This document shows positions 25,001 through 32,701 of a stretch of 39,585 nt of DNA, in pieces (position 1 is the stretch's first letter; each line of letters opens with the position of its first letter). Under the pieces are notes generated by a model, which worked only from the letters and a program-made list of their open reading frames with translations, was not told where the DNA came from and ran no database searches. Origin of the DNA: JAAFIP01 sp043766985. GTDB taxonomy: Bacteria; Pseudomonadota; Gammaproteobacteria; Burkholderiales; Burkholderiaceae_C. The translations under genes were made by a program, and so were the position numbers. Location of the stretch: assembly GCA_043766985.1 (NCBI GenBank), contig JAYUHM010000048.1, forward strand, positions 1-39,585, in the 5' to 3' direction.

Positions 25001-25031
25001 ATGTGCATAAAATAAAAAATTTCATGCACAT
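25001..25031. promoter_or_regulatory. Operator-like inverted repeat upstream of vapB
   Basis: Perfect 8-base arms ATGTGCAT (25001-25008) and ATGCACAT (25024-25031) lie in a very AT-rich stretch ending 15 bases before the vapB ATG. VapBC complexes normally repress their own promoter through such repeats. Confidence 0.6.
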
Positions 25032-25046
25032 GAAAGAAGGAACTTT

Positions 25047-25259
25047 ATGCGCACCCACATTGAATTAGACAGTGATGTCCTAGACCAAGTCATGGACCTA
25101 GGCCAGTTTGCCAGCAAAAAAGCCGCCGTCAACGCTGCCTTGGCAGAGCTGTCGCGCGCGCTCAAACGCCGGCAACTGCTCGCGCTGCGCGGCAAGGTGG
25201 CCTGGCAGGGTGATTTAGACACGTTACGCAGCCCGCGCACAGGTACACAGCCAGTCTAA
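25047..25259 (+). CDS. vapB: VapB-family antitoxin
   Basis: This 70-residue protein has an N-terminal strand MRTHIELDSDVLDQVMDLG and a helix KKAAVNAALAELSRALKRR, the ribbon-helix-helix-like DNA-binding part of short VapB antitoxins. The C-terminal tail (LLALRGKVAWQGDL) would wrap the toxin. AAGGA lies upstream of the ATG at 25047. It precedes vapC by 14 bases, and an operator-like repeat lies just ahead. Confidence 0.88.
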   Translation: MRTHIELDSDVLDQVMDLGQFASKKAAVNAALAELSRALKRRQLLALRGKVAWQGDLDTLRSPRTGTQPV

Positions 25260-25273
25260 AGGCTGGGGTTACT

Positions 25274-25666
25274 GTGATTGTTGACACCTCCGTTTGGATT
25301 GATTTTTTCAACGGGCACCCTTCGGCGCAAGCCCAGCGCCTGGCCCGCGCTATCGAAGATGGCGAATCCATTGCATTACCAGGTTTGGTTTACACCGAAA
25401 TTTTGTTGGGCCTCAAGAACGATACCGAGGCCAAACGCATTGCTTTGCTACTGCAAGCGTTTGACTGGGTAACCGAGCCCACGCAGGCTGATTACGCGCA
25501 GGCAGCCAAGCTGTACCGCCAATGCCGCGCCAAAGGCCACACCATCCGCTCCACCATCGACTGCATCATCGCGCAACTGTGCCTGCGCGATGGTCTGCCC
25601 CTGTTAGCCAAAGATCGTGACTTTGAACGCATAGCGCAGCTGGTGGCGTTGAGGTTGGTGAGTTGA
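25274..25666 (+). CDS. vapC: VapC toxin, PIN-domain ribonuclease
   Basis: This 130-residue PIN-domain protein has the full acidic set: Asp4 (MIVDTSVW), Glu42 (YTEILLG), Asp96 (STIDCIIA) and Asp114/Asp116 (LAKDRDF). These bind Mg2+ for RNA cleavage; VapC toxins usually cut tRNA or the sarcin-ricin loop. The start is GTG at 25274, because MIVDTSVW is the family N-terminus. It looks intact. Confidence 0.92.
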   Translation: MIVDTSVWIDFFNGHPSAQAQRLARAIEDGESIALPGLVYTEILLGLKNDTEAKRIALLLQAFDWVTEPTQADYAQAAKLYRQCRAKGHTIRSTIDCIIAQLCLRDGLPLLAKDRDFERIAQLVALRLVS

Positions 25667-25688
25667 ATATTTATCCAAAGGTGACGCT

Positions 25689-25814
25689 ATGAAAATAGTA
25701 TCAATTGATGACCTATTAGCGGGCGCCGTTATTGGTTTACTACCCCAAGTTAATGTTACGGGCAACGTTGAGCTGCCCAGTTTAGAAAGGTATTTAAAAA
25801 TGGGAAATGGGTGA
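25689..25814 (+). CDS. Small ORF of 41 codons, related to the one at 26479
   Basis: The ATG at 25689 is preceded by AAGGTGA. The product (MKIVSIDDLLAGAVIGLLPQ, then VNVTGNVELPSLERYLKMG) aligns without gaps over ~39 residues with the small ORF at 26479-26622, sharing LL-GA-GL-P and KMG. After KMG the reading stops; skipping one G of the GGG near 25809 would continue as GDPNFTKF, echoing PDPEF of the other copy. So this copy may be frameshifted. I do not know the family. It has a hydrophobic first half, possibly a membrane segment. Confidence 0.4.
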   Translation: MKIVSIDDLLAGAVIGLLPQVNVTGNVELPSLERYLKMGNG

Positions 25815-25916
25815 CCCTAACTTTACTAAATTTATTGCGCCAAAATATCGCACAATAGATACTACAGCGAGGGTTCGTCTACCAACGCACTCCTTTATTG
25901 ACATAGGGACTTCATC

Positions 25917-26153
25917 ATGGACATGGCCGAATTAACCAAACTGCCCCTTGCGCAACGCCTGGAGGCCATGGAAGTATTGTGGGACTCACTCACCCACGAC
26001 GCGGCCTACGACCCCAGCCCTGCCTGGCACGCCGATGTATTGACCGAGCGCGTCCGCGAAATTGAAGCAGGTAAAACTATGGCCTGGGACGAAGCCAAAG
26101 CCCTGATCTTCGCCAAAGCCGCACAGATCAAGCAGACCCGCTTGCATGCATAA
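25917..26153 (+). CDS. Addiction-module antitoxin (PF09720-type)
   Basis: This 78-residue protein has the short antitoxin pattern: MAELTKLPLAQRLEAMEVLW, LWDSLTHD, PAWHADVLTERVREIEAGK, then WDEAKALI. These unstable antitoxins pair with RelE/ParE toxins and bind them through a C-terminal helix. The ATG at 25917 has AGGGAC upstream. The gene overlaps the toxin ATG by 8 bases, so translation is coupled. Confidence 0.88.
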   Translation: MDMAELTKLPLAQRLEAMEVLWDSLTHDAAYDPSPAWHADVLTERVREIEAGKTMAWDEAKALIFAKAAQIKQTRLHA

Positions 26154-26466
26154 AGTGCAAATTGCCCCTTCAGCGGGCGATGACCTGCTGGAAGGCTTCT
26201 CTTTTTACGAGGCACGCGAAGCAGGGGTAGGTGATTATTTTTTGCAATGCCTGGCCTCAGACATTGAATCGCTGGGGCTGTACGGCGGCATTCATCCCAA
26301 GTCGCATCTTGGTTTGTACCGCACATCGTCCAAACGGTTTCCGTTTTCTATCTACTACCAATTTGATGGATTGACTGTGTTCGTCGCCGCCATCCTCGAC
26401 GGAAGGCGCAACCCTAAAACTATTCGCCGAGTGCTGAGCGACAGAACTGACGATGAGCTTTTCTAA
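26146..26466 (+). CDS. RelE/ParE-superfamily toxin
   Basis: This 106-residue protein has the RelE/ParE fold pattern: an N-terminal strand VQIAPSAGDDLLEGFSFYE, a helix pair with GDYFLQCLASDIESL, and the closing strands RFPFSIYYQFDGLTVFVAAI followed by LDGRRNPKTI. Such toxins act on mRNA at the ribosome or on DNA gyrase; which is unclear here. It overlaps its antitoxin by 8 bases and appears intact. A small repeat-derived ORF starts 12 bases later. Confidence 0.88.
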   Translation: MHKVQIAPSAGDDLLEGFSFYEAREAGVGDYFLQCLASDIESLGLYGGIHPKSHLGLYRTSSKRFPFSIYYQFDGLTVFVAAILDGRRNPKTIRRVLSDRTDDELF

Positions 26467-26478
26467 GCAGGGATAACT

Positions 26479-26622
26479 ATGATAATAATAGCTGCTTGTG
26501 CCCTATTGACTGGGGCTATCATGGGTTTATTTCCGAAAAATGGTGTTGCGAGTAATGTTGCTTATTTAGTTGTTGGTGCAGATTTTAAAATGGGAAGACC
26601 TGATCCTGAATTCCGGATATGA
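26479..26622 (+). CDS. Small ORF of 47 codons whose N-terminus comes from the dispersed repeat
   Basis: The ATG at 26479 leads into MIIIAACALLTGAIMGLFPK and then NGVASNVAYLVVGADFKMG, ending RPDPEFRI. The first ~15 codons, a hydrophobic stretch like a membrane or signal segment, coincide with a copy of the ~50-bp repeat. The stop overlaps the start of the DUF3592-like gene (ATGA at 26619-26622), a translational-coupling arrangement that argues it is translated. It is homologous to the 25689 ORF. Function unknown. Confidence 0.45.
   Translation: MIIIAACALLTGAIMGLFPKNGVASNVAYLVVGADFKMGRPDPEFRI
26480..26525 (-). repeat. Dispersed ~50-bp repeat, copy at the start of the 26479 ORF
   Basis: ATAATAATAGCTGCTTGTGC, then CCTATTGACTGGGGCTATC, matches the reverse complement of the repeat. 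Confidence 0.72.
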
Positions 26623-27113
26623 GCGGTTTGCGTGCCTTTGTCAGATTAGTAATGTTTTTGACGTTTGGACTTGCATGTCTCGACACTGGGTATACGGTTC
26701 GGGATATTTATAAATATCGAATATCAGGAGAAAGAGTTTGCGCTCATATCGATGAGGTTGCTGCTAAACCCACGGTAGGAATGGGCGGGCAAGGTAGGAT
26801 GCAGCACTGGTACTCTTCCGCGACGTATCGATATACGCATTCTGGAAAATCGTATGTGGGCACAACCGTGTGGCCCGCTTCGTATGAGTACGTCAAATCG
26901 GGCGATACGTCTGTTGTGGCAGCAAGGAATGATCGCTTGCGTGCGATGGCAGATTGCGCTTTGATTACTGTTAATAGCAAAAATCCAGAAGACGCAGTCA
27001 TATTTTTGCCTGAGAACAGCGACATTTTATGGATGGCAGTAAGACTTAAATTTTTTGTATTTGCCGTTCTGGGCATCTTTTACTATTTGCTGTTGTCATT
27101 GCGCAAGAGCTGA
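26619..27113 (+). CDS. DUF3592-like membrane protein
   Basis: This 164-residue protein has an N-terminal membrane segment (about 8-25), an extracytoplasmic beta-rich domain and a second membrane segment near the C-terminus (about 143-160). The central part (ATYRYTHSGKSYVGTTVW, then a YV-x-SGDTSVV stretch) resembles DUF3592 proteins, whose function is not established. It overlaps the small ORF before it. Base composition is more AT-rich than in the flanking core genes, which suggests that this locus was acquired with the toxin-antitoxin island. Confidence 0.65.
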   Translation: MSGLRAFVRLVMFLTFGLACLDTGYTVRDIYKYRISGERVCAHIDEVAAKPTVGMGGQGRMQHWYSSATYRYTHSGKSYVGTTVWPASYEYVKSGDTSVVAARNDRLRAMADCALITVNSKNPEDAVIFLPENSDILWMAVRLKFFVFAVLGIFYYLLLSLRKS

Positions 27114-27177
27114 TTCTTTACACCTTTGGAGTTCTGCTCTTCAAGCATCCAATGCATATAGTCACACTCATATTGAA

Positions 27178-28161
27178 ATGTTGGAGCTAAACCTTACGTC
27201 CCCCATCGCCGTCGCCTACAGCGGCGGCGCGGATTCGACCGCGCTGCTACTGACGTGTGTCGAGCAGTTCCCTGGCCAAGTGCAGGCTATCCACGTCCAC
27301 CACGGCTTGCAGGCGGCGGCGGATGATTTTGCGGCGCATTGCCAAGCCTTTTGCGATGCTTTGAAAGTGCCTTTGCATGTAGTGCATGTGCAAGCCCGCA
27401 ACGCGTTGGGCGACAGCCCAGAAGACACGGCGCGGCGGGCGCGGTATGGGGCGTTGTCAGCCAAGGTTTTGGAGCTAAATCAGGCGCTAGACCAACAGAA
27501 TATAGCACAGGCAGCTATTAAAACTATAGTGATTGCGCAGCACGCGGATGACCAGGTGGAGACGCTGCTGCTAGCGCTGAGCCGCGGGGCGGGGCTGCCG
27601 GGTTTGGCGGCCATGCCTGCGCGTTGGCAGCGGGATGGGCTGGAGTTTGTGCGGCCTTTGCTGGAGGTGCCCGGGCCGGAGATTCGGGCTTGGCTGGCCG
27701 CGCGCGGTCTGCGGGCGCGGCATCCGGGTAGCGCCCATGTAGGGGAGGGGTGGATAGAAGACCCGACCAATTTGGACGTGCAATTTACCCGTAACCGCAT
27801 TCGGCATACCTTGATGCCCGCTTTGCAAGCGGCTTTTCCGCAGTTTCGGGAAACCTTTGCCCGCTCGGCACGCCATGCGGCCCAAGCCCAAGTGGTACTT
27901 GCACAAGTAGCTATGGAAGACATAGCGCATATGGGTGATCCGCCGCGCATTGCCGCACTGCAAAACCTTAGCGCAGAACGCCAGGCCAATGCTTTGCGTT
28001 ATTGGCTAAAAACCACCCACGGCGTGGCCCCTAGCGCTGCGCAATTGGACGAGCTGCAAAGCCAGGTTGCCGCGTGTACGAATCGCGGCAAACACATCCG
28101 CATCAAGGTGGCTACGGGCTTTGTCGAGCGCCAAGGCGAGGTGCTTGGGTATTTACCCTAG
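27178..28161 (+). CDS. tilS: tRNA(Ile)-lysidine synthase
   Basis: This 327-residue PP-loop ATPase carries the signature SGGADS (residues 15-20), then AIHVHHGLQAAADDFAAHC and IAQHADDQVETLLLALSRGAG, and the RNRIRHTLMP motif. It converts the wobble cytidine of the AUA-reading tRNA-Ile to lysidine, an essential reaction. The ATG at 27178 puts the PP loop at its usual distance; the longer upstream in-frame stretch runs into the preceding gene. Between the helix ending KVLELNQAL and IAQHADD, about 15 residues (DQQNIAQAAIKTIV) come from a repeat copy, an in-frame insertion just before a conserved motif. The C-terminal tRNA-binding domain is short, as in many betaproteobacteria. Confidence 0.93.
   Translation: MLELNLTSPIAVAYSGGADSTALLLTCVEQFPGQVQAIHVHHGLQAAADDFAAHCQAFCDALKVPLHVVHVQARNALGDSPEDTARRARYGALSAKVLELNQALDQQNIAQAAIKTIVIAQHADDQVETLLLALSRGAGLPGLAAMPARWQRDGLEFVRPLLEVPGPEIRAWLAARGLRARHPGSAHVGEGWIEDPTNLDVQFTRNRIRHTLMPALQAAFPQFRETFARSARHAAQAQVVLAQVAMEDIAHMGDPPRIAALQNLSAERQANALRYWLKTTHGVAPSAAQLDELQSQVAACTNRGKHIRIKVATGFVERQGEVLGYLP
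27483..27532 (+). repeat. Dispersed ~50-bp repeat, copy inside tilS
   Basis: CTAGACCAACAGAATATAGC, then ACAGGCAGCTATTAAAACTA, in direct orientation and in frame. The stop-forming CAATAG of other copies is CAACAG here. Confidence 0.85.
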
Positions 28162-28180
28162 GGGCCTACCTGCGCCTCGC

Positions 28181-28186
28181 TATAAT
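28181..28186 (+). promoter_or_regulatory. Candidate -10 box (TATAAT) upstream of lysC
   Basis: A consensus TATAAT lies 82 bases before the lysC ATG, just after the tilS stop. No good -35 box at 16-18 bases is visible, so it is only a candidate. Confidence 0.35.
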
Positions 28187-28267
28187 CGAAGGCTTTGCCA
28201 AATGCCTCTGCTGGGGCGGCAAAAATCTGGTGCATCAGCGCTTCTGTTCTTCTAAATTTCCATAAAA

Positions 28268-29536
28268 ATGGCTTTAATTGTTCATAAATACGGCGGCACG
28301 TCGATGGGCTCCACCGAGCGCATCAAAAACGTCGCCAAACGCGTAGCCAAATGGGCGCGTGCAGGCCACCAAATGGTGGTGGTGCCTAGCGCCATGAGTG
28401 GCGAGACCAACCGCCTGCTGGCCTTGGCCAAAGAGTTGGCCCCGCCCAAGTCTACCGACGCGTTTAACCGCGAGCTGGACGCCTTGGCCGCTACCGGCGA
28501 GCAGGCATCCAGCGCGCTGCTGGCCATTGCCCTGCAAGCCGAGGGCCTGGAGTCCGTCAGCTACGCGGGCTGGCAAGTGCCCATCAAAACCAATAATGCC
28601 CACACCAAGGCGCGTATTGAGTCAATTGACGACACCAAAGTGCGCGCCGATTTGGCTGCTGGCAAAGTGGTGATCGTCACTGGCTTTCAGGGTGTGGACC
28701 CGGACGGCAACATCACCACCCTGGGCCGTGGCGGTAGCGACACCTCGGCGGTAGCCGTGGCCGCTGCTATGAAAGCCGCTGAATGCCTGATCTACACCGA
28801 CGTGGACGGTGTGTACACCACCGACCCGCGTGTGGTGCCCGAGGCGCGCCGCCTGAAGACGGTGAGCTTTGAGGAGATGCTGGAAATGGCGTCGATGGGC
28901 AGCAAGGTTTTGCAGATTCGCTCGGTCGAATTTGCTGGTAAATACAAGGTCAAGCTGCGCGTGCTGAGCAGCTTTACCCCGTGGGACATCAACATCGACG
29001 AGGAAGCCGCGTCCGGCACCCTGATCACTTTTGAGGAAGACGAGCAAATGGAACAAGCCATCGTATCGGGCATCGCTTTTAACCGCGACGAAGCCAAAAT
29101 TTCTGTCCTGGGCGTGCCCGACAAGCCGGGCATTGCCTACCAAATTCTCGGGGCTGTGGCCGATGCCAATATTGACGTGGATGTGATTATCCAGAACCTC
29201 TCCAAAGACGGCAAAACCGACTTCAGCTTTACCGTGCACCGCAACGATTTTGCCAAGACCATGGATTTGCTCAAAGGCAAAGTGGTACCTTCGCTGGGCG
29301 CGCAAGAAGTGGTGGGCGACGCGAAGATTTGCAAAGTGTCTATCGTTGGCATTGGCATGCGCAGCCACGTGGGCGTTGCCAGCAAAATGTTCCGTGTACT
29401 GAGCGAGGAGGGCATCAACATTCAGATGATCTCCACCAGCGAGATTAAAACCTCGGTGGTGATCGACGAGAAATACATGGAGCTGGCCGTGCGCGGCCTG
29501 CACAAGGCGTTTGATTTAGACCGGCCGGTGGCGTAA
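28268..29536 (+). CDS. lysC: Aspartate kinase
   Basis: This 422-residue protein has an amino-acid kinase domain (IVHKYGGTSMGS at the N-terminus, TGFQGVDPDGNITTLGRGGS, SAVAVAAAMKA) and two C-terminal ACT domains (from about 265: GVPDKPGIAYQILGAVAD, and VGIGMRSHVGVASKMF with QMISTSEIKTSVV). It phosphorylates aspartate, the first step to lysine, threonine and methionine. The ACT domains bind the end-product inhibitors. Length is typical for this class. It is transcribed from its own probable promoter after tilS and ends before a strong hairpin terminator. Confidence 0.97.
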   Translation: MALIVHKYGGTSMGSTERIKNVAKRVAKWARAGHQMVVVPSAMSGETNRLLALAKELAPPKSTDAFNRELDALAATGEQASSALLAIALQAEGLESVSYAGWQVPIKTNNAHTKARIESIDDTKVRADLAAGKVVIVTGFQGVDPDGNITTLGRGGSDTSAVAVAAAMKAAECLIYTDVDGVYTTDPRVVPEARRLKTVSFEEMLEMASMGSKVLQIRSVEFAGKYKVKLRVLSSFTPWDINIDEEAASGTLITFEEDEQMEQAIVSGIAFNRDEAKISVLGVPDKPGIAYQILGAVADANIDVDVIIQNLSKDGKTDFSFTVHRNDFAKTMDLLKGKVVPSLGAQEVVGDAKICKVSIVGIGMRSHVGVASKMFRVLSEEGINIQMISTSEIKTSVVIDEKYMELAVRGLHKAFDLDRPVA

Positions 29537-29593
29537 GCGCGGCTGATGCCATAGCGGCAAACCCGCAGCAAACCGTGCCAGGTTTGCGCCAAT

Positions 29594-29622
29594 AAAAAAG
29601 CCACCGTATGCGGTGGCTTTTT
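29594..29622. terminator. Bidirectional intrinsic terminator between lysC and the cytochrome c gene
   Basis: The stem GCCACCG / CGGTGGC (29600-29606, 29611-29617) with loop TATG is flanked by six A before and five T after. It can stop lysC transcription on the + strand and the convergent cytochrome c transcript on the other. Confidence 0.92.
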
Positions 29623-29668
29623 GCTGCAGGCAAGCCACTGAAGGCTAGGCCAGAGGGCGTTTAAAAGC

Positions 29669-29995
29669 TTACTTCTGCGCCAGTACCCAAGCAGCCAGTT
29701 TGGCGGCTTCTGCTTCGCTTACTTGCGTGTTGGCGGGCATGGGCACGGGGCCCCAGTTGCCTTTGCCGGGGGTGCTGCCTTTTTGGATAGAGACGGCCAA
29801 TTTTTTAACCGCATCCGCATCACCGCTGTACTTGGCGGCGACTTCTTTGTAAGCTGGGCCAACCATTTTTTTGTCGACAGCATGGCAAGCCATGCAGTTC
29901 TTGGCGGTAGCCAAAGCTTGGTCGGCAAACACGGGGGCGCTTACCAAGGTAAGGGCGCTGGTCAGGGCTGCAAAAGCTACGAGTTTGAGTTTCAT
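29669..29995 (-). CDS. Small class I cytochrome c (c551/c552-like)
   Basis: This 108-residue protein has a signal peptide cleaved near VFADQA, one haem site CMACH (Cys34, Cys37, His38) and the distal haem ligand Met86 in VPMPANT. It is a periplasmic one-electron carrier of the c551/c552 type, able to feed terminal oxidases or denitrification enzymes. The single gene converges on lysC with a shared terminator. Confidence 0.92.
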   Translation of the reverse strand: MKLKLVAFAALTSALTLVSAPVFADQALATAKNCMACHAVDKKMVGPAYKEVAAKYSGDADAVKKLAVSIQKGSTPGKGNWGPVPMPANTQVSEAEAAKLAAWVLAQK

Positions 29996-30241
29996 TGTCT
30001 TCCTTTAAAACACCCAAGCGGTGTAAGATGCAACGCATCGGATACAGAACATAACGCAATTCTAGTGCTTGGCGTTGACGCGGTGGCAAAAGCGGGCTCT
30101 AAAACCTTAGGAGTCGTTAAATTTGTGCATAGTGCCCTTAAATAGGCCCAATGAATTGAATTTATGGCAAATATCCGCTTTTTTCTGCCTCAATCCTGTT
30201 CTTAGTCCCTACCATACCCACCTAACTTGCCGGAGCAGACC
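29996..30241. other. Intergenic region between cytochrome c and the small Trp-rich protein
   Basis: This holds the divergent promoters of the cytochrome c and small Trp-rich genes. No RNA gene was recognised. A stretch at 30140-30170 (AAATAGGCCCAATGAATTGA, then ATTTAT) may be a decayed copy of the dispersed repeat, but it lacks the second half. Confidence 0.35.
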
Positions 30242-30493
30242 ATGTATTTATTAGGTTTAGGCCTTGTCCTTTTGTTGTTGAAGTACCTGGAGATTGGCCC
30301 CGTGGGCCGCCTGGACTGGCTGGAGCACTGGTATATATTTGCCGGACCATTTATTTTGACCGCCCTGTGGTGGGCATGGGTCGATTGGTCCGGTCACAGC
30401 AAAAAGAAGGCGATAGAGAAGATGGATCTGCGCAAAAAACAGCGCTTAGAGAAAAACCGCGATGCCCTTGGCTTGGGCAATAAAAAGCGCTAA
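30242..30493 (+). CDS. Small Trp-rich protein (betaproteobacterial family)
   Basis: This 83-residue protein has two hydrophobic segments (about 2-15 and 30-45, with WYIFAGPFILTALWWAWVDW) and a strongly basic C-terminal tail (KKKAIEKMDLRKKQRLEKNR). The pattern matches the small Trp-rich protein family of Burkholderiales; function unknown, inner-membrane location likely. The ATG at 30242 has GGAG about eight bases upstream. It is followed by a repeat copy and a terminator. Confidence 0.78.
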   Translation: MYLLGLGLVLLLLKYLEIGPVGRLDWLEHWYIFAGPFILTALWWAWVDWSGHSKKKAIEKMDLRKKQRLEKNRDALGLGNKKR

Positions 30494-30514
30494 CGCAGCA
30501 CGTTTAGGTGATGA

Positions 30515-30568
30515 AATAGGCCTTTAGCCCAATGGAATATAGCACAATGTGCTATTAAAATAATAGTA
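30515..30568 (+). repeat. Dispersed ~50-bp repeat, copy 5 (intergenic)
   Basis: AATAGGCCTTTAGCCCAATG, then GAATATAGCACAATGTGCTA and TTAAAATAATAGTA. It lies directly before the terminator that separates the Trp-rich gene from ilvD. Confidence 0.87.
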
Positions 30569-30596
30569 AAAATAGCGGGTTTGGCCCGCTATTTTT
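30568..30596. terminator. Bidirectional intrinsic terminator between the small Trp-rich gene and ilvD
   Basis: A perfect 12-base stem, AAAAATAGCGGG (30568-30579) and its complement (30585-30596), has loop TTTGG. A and T runs at the outer ends let it serve both convergent genes. Confidence 0.9.
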
Positions 30597-30622
30597 GTGC
30601 GTAGCGCGCTAAAAAGCCCGGC

Positions 30623-32326
30623 TTAGAAGTTGTCCAGCACCGCGCCTTTGGACGCGCTGGACGCATTGAACGCAAACTTGGCCTGCACGCCGCGCGTGTA
30701 ACGCGGGGCGGGCTTCTTCCATGCGGCTCGGCGCACGGCTAATTCGGCGTCCGACACGTTCAGTTGTAACAGCAGTTGCTTGGAATCGATGGTGACACTG
30801 TCGCCGTTTTGGATCAGCGCAATATTGCCGCCCTCAGCCGCCTCGGGCGCCACGTGGCCCACTACCATGCCCCAGGTGCCACCACTAAAGCGCCCGTCGG
30901 TAATCAAACCCACCGTCTCGCCCATGCCAGCGCCAATCAGCGCGCCGGTGGGGGCCAGCATTTCGGGCATGCCGGGGCCGCCTTTGGGGCCCAGGTAGCG
31001 CAGCACCATCACGTCGCCGTGGGTAATTTCGCCTGCCAAAATCGCCTGCAGGGCGGTTTGCTCGTCGTCAAAGCATTTGGCGGGGCCGGTCATGACCGGG
31101 TTTTTCAGGCCGGTGATTTTGGCGACGGCGCCTTCGGGGCTGAGGTTGCCCTTGAGAATAGCCAAGTGGCCTTCTTTGTACATCGGTTTGTCGATCGGGC
31201 GAATCACGTTTTGGTCAGCGCGCGGGACGGCGGGAACGTCTTTCAGCACCTCGGCAATGGTCTGGCCGGTGATGGTGATGCAGTCGCCGTGCAGCATGCC
31301 TGCGGCCAGCAAGGTTTTCATCACCTGGGGGATGCCGCCTGCCAAATGCAGGTCCACGGCCAGGTATTTGCCAGAAGGTTTCAAGTCGCACAAAACAGGC
31401 ACTTTTTTGCGCATGCGCTCAAAATCATCAATCGTCCACTCGACACCCGCCGTGTGGGCGATGGCTAAAAAGTGCAGCACGGCGTTGGTGCTACCGCCCG
31501 TAGCCATGATGACGGCGACGGCGTTTTCAATCGCTTTTTTGGTCACGATGTCGCGCGGTTTGATGTCTTTTTTAATCGCCTCGATCAGTACCTTGGCCGA
31601 CTCTTTGGCCGAGTTCATTTTCTCGTCGTGCGGGTTGGCCATGGTGGACGAGTAGGGCAGCGAAATGCCCAACGCCTCAAAGGCACTCGACATGGTGTTG
31701 GCCGTGTACATGCCGCCGCACGACCCGGTGCCGGGGATAGCGCGCATCTCGATCTGGCGCAGGTCTTCGTCGCTCATATTGCCTGCGGCGTTTTGGCCGA
31801 CGGCTTCAAACACGCTGACGATGTTCAAGTCTTGGTCTTTGTAGCGGCCCGGCAAAATGGTGCCGCCATAGACGTAAATGGCGGGCACGTTGGCACGCAG
31901 CATGCCCATCAGGCCGCCAGGCATGTTTTTGTCGCAGCCGCCGACGACGACCACGCCGTCCATCCACTGGCCTTGCACGCAGGTTTCGATGCAATCGCTG
32001 ATGACTTCACGCGACACCAGCGAATACTTCATGCCTTCGGTGCCCATGGCCATACCGTCGCTGATGGTTGGCGTGCCAAACACCTGCGCGTTACCACCGG
32101 CTTCTTCAATACCGGCAATGGCCGCGTCGGCCAGCTTTTGCAGGCCGCTGTTGCACGGCGTGATGGTGCTGTGCCCGTTAGCCACGCCCACCATTGGCTT
32201 GCCAAAGTCGGCCTCGGTGTAGCCCATGCCGTAGTACATGGAGCGGTTGGGCGCGCGGGCCTTGCCCTCGGTGATGTTGGCGGAGCGCAGGGGCAGGGGG
32301 GTGATGGGGATGATTTTGCTGGTCAT
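30623..32326 (-). CDS. ilvD: Dihydroxy-acid dehydratase
   Basis: This 567-residue enzyme has the Fe-S-binding cysteine motifs GGCDKNMPG and GTGSCGGMYTANTM and the typical C-terminal segment GRFSGGTWGMVVGHVAPEA. It dehydrates dihydroxy acids to 2-keto acids in isoleucine and valine synthesis. The ATG at 32326 gives the normal N-terminus (MTSKIIPITPLPLRSANITE). An open frame upstream to 32593 runs through an inverted-repeat element and is not coding. A 111-bp element with terminal inverted repeats lies 145 bases upstream and may influence transcription. Confidence 0.96.
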   Translation of the reverse strand: MTSKIIPITPLPLRSANITEGKARAPNRSMYYGMGYTEADFGKPMVGVANGHSTITPCNSGLQKLADAAIAGIEEAGGNAQVFGTPTISDGMAMGTEGMKYSLVSREVISDCIETCVQGQWMDGVVVVGGCDKNMPGGLMGMLRANVPAIYVYGGTILPGRYKDQDLNIVSVFEAVGQNAAGNMSDEDLRQIEMRAIPGTGSCGGMYTANTMSSAFEALGISLPYSSTMANPHDEKMNSAKESAKVLIEAIKKDIKPRDIVTKKAIENAVAVIMATGGSTNAVLHFLAIAHTAGVEWTIDDFERMRKKVPVLCDLKPSGKYLAVDLHLAGGIPQVMKTLLAAGMLHGDCITITGQTIAEVLKDVPAVPRADQNVIRPIDKPMYKEGHLAILKGNLSPEGAVAKITGLKNPVMTGPAKCFDDEQTALQAILAGEITHGDVMVLRYLGPKGGPGMPEMLAPTGALIGAGMGETVGLITDGRFSGGTWGMVVGHVAPEAAEGGNIALIQNGDSVTIDSKQLLLQLNVSDAELAVRRAAWKKPAPRYTRGVQAKFAFNASSASKGAVLDNF

Positions 32327-32470
32327 GGCGTGGCTAGGTAGTGACAAGAGAATCTGCCAATTGTAGTGGGGCAGAGCCTGCGATTTTGCTGGCGTTCGAA
32401 AGCATGGGGATCGGGCACCAGGGCTGTGAGCAGCTTGGGTGTGCAACGGTTGATGACCCACCACGTCACC

Positions 32471-32581
32471 GGAGCAGGTCGGCGGCGCTACTTCAGCGCA
32501 GCGGCATAAAGGAGGAGTCGCCGGCCATGGGCCGGCACGGGGGACAGCCGCGGAGCTGAAGTAGCGCCGCCGACCTGCTCC
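32471..32581. mobile_element. MITE-like 111-bp element with 26-bp perfect terminal inverted repeats
   Basis: The left arm 32471-32496 (GGAGCAGGTCGGCGGCGCTA, then CTTCAG) is the exact complement of the right arm 32556-32581. The interior is GC-rich and has a second palindrome around GCCGGCCATGGGCCGGC. A related copy lies at 39305-39391 on the opposite strand. It carries no transposase. The outer base context GTAC next to the arm recurs at three of the arm ends in this window. It lies between ilvD and lgt, which are divergent. Confidence 0.88.
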
Positions 32582-32701
32582 CGTACAAGGCAAAGCAAGC
32601 CCAGCAAAAACGGGATATCGCGTGTCACCATTCGAAGGGCCACTGCGGTAAGCGTGCTGGGTAAATTTTAATCAATGCGGCATTGCATGCACAATACGGG
32701 C

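Noticed and set aside
30140..30170. Decayed repeat copy before the small Trp-rich gene
   Set aside because: Only the first block is recognisable; too weak to count as a copy.
29996..30241. tRNA or small RNA gene
   Set aside because: No cloverleaf or conserved TTCGA-type loop could be built; the stretch looks like ordinary promoter DNA.
32327..32593. N-terminal extension of ilvD through the inverted-repeat element
   Set aside because: The added sequence matches no dehydratase and is the translation of a GC-rich mobile element; a similar open stretch appears at the second copy.
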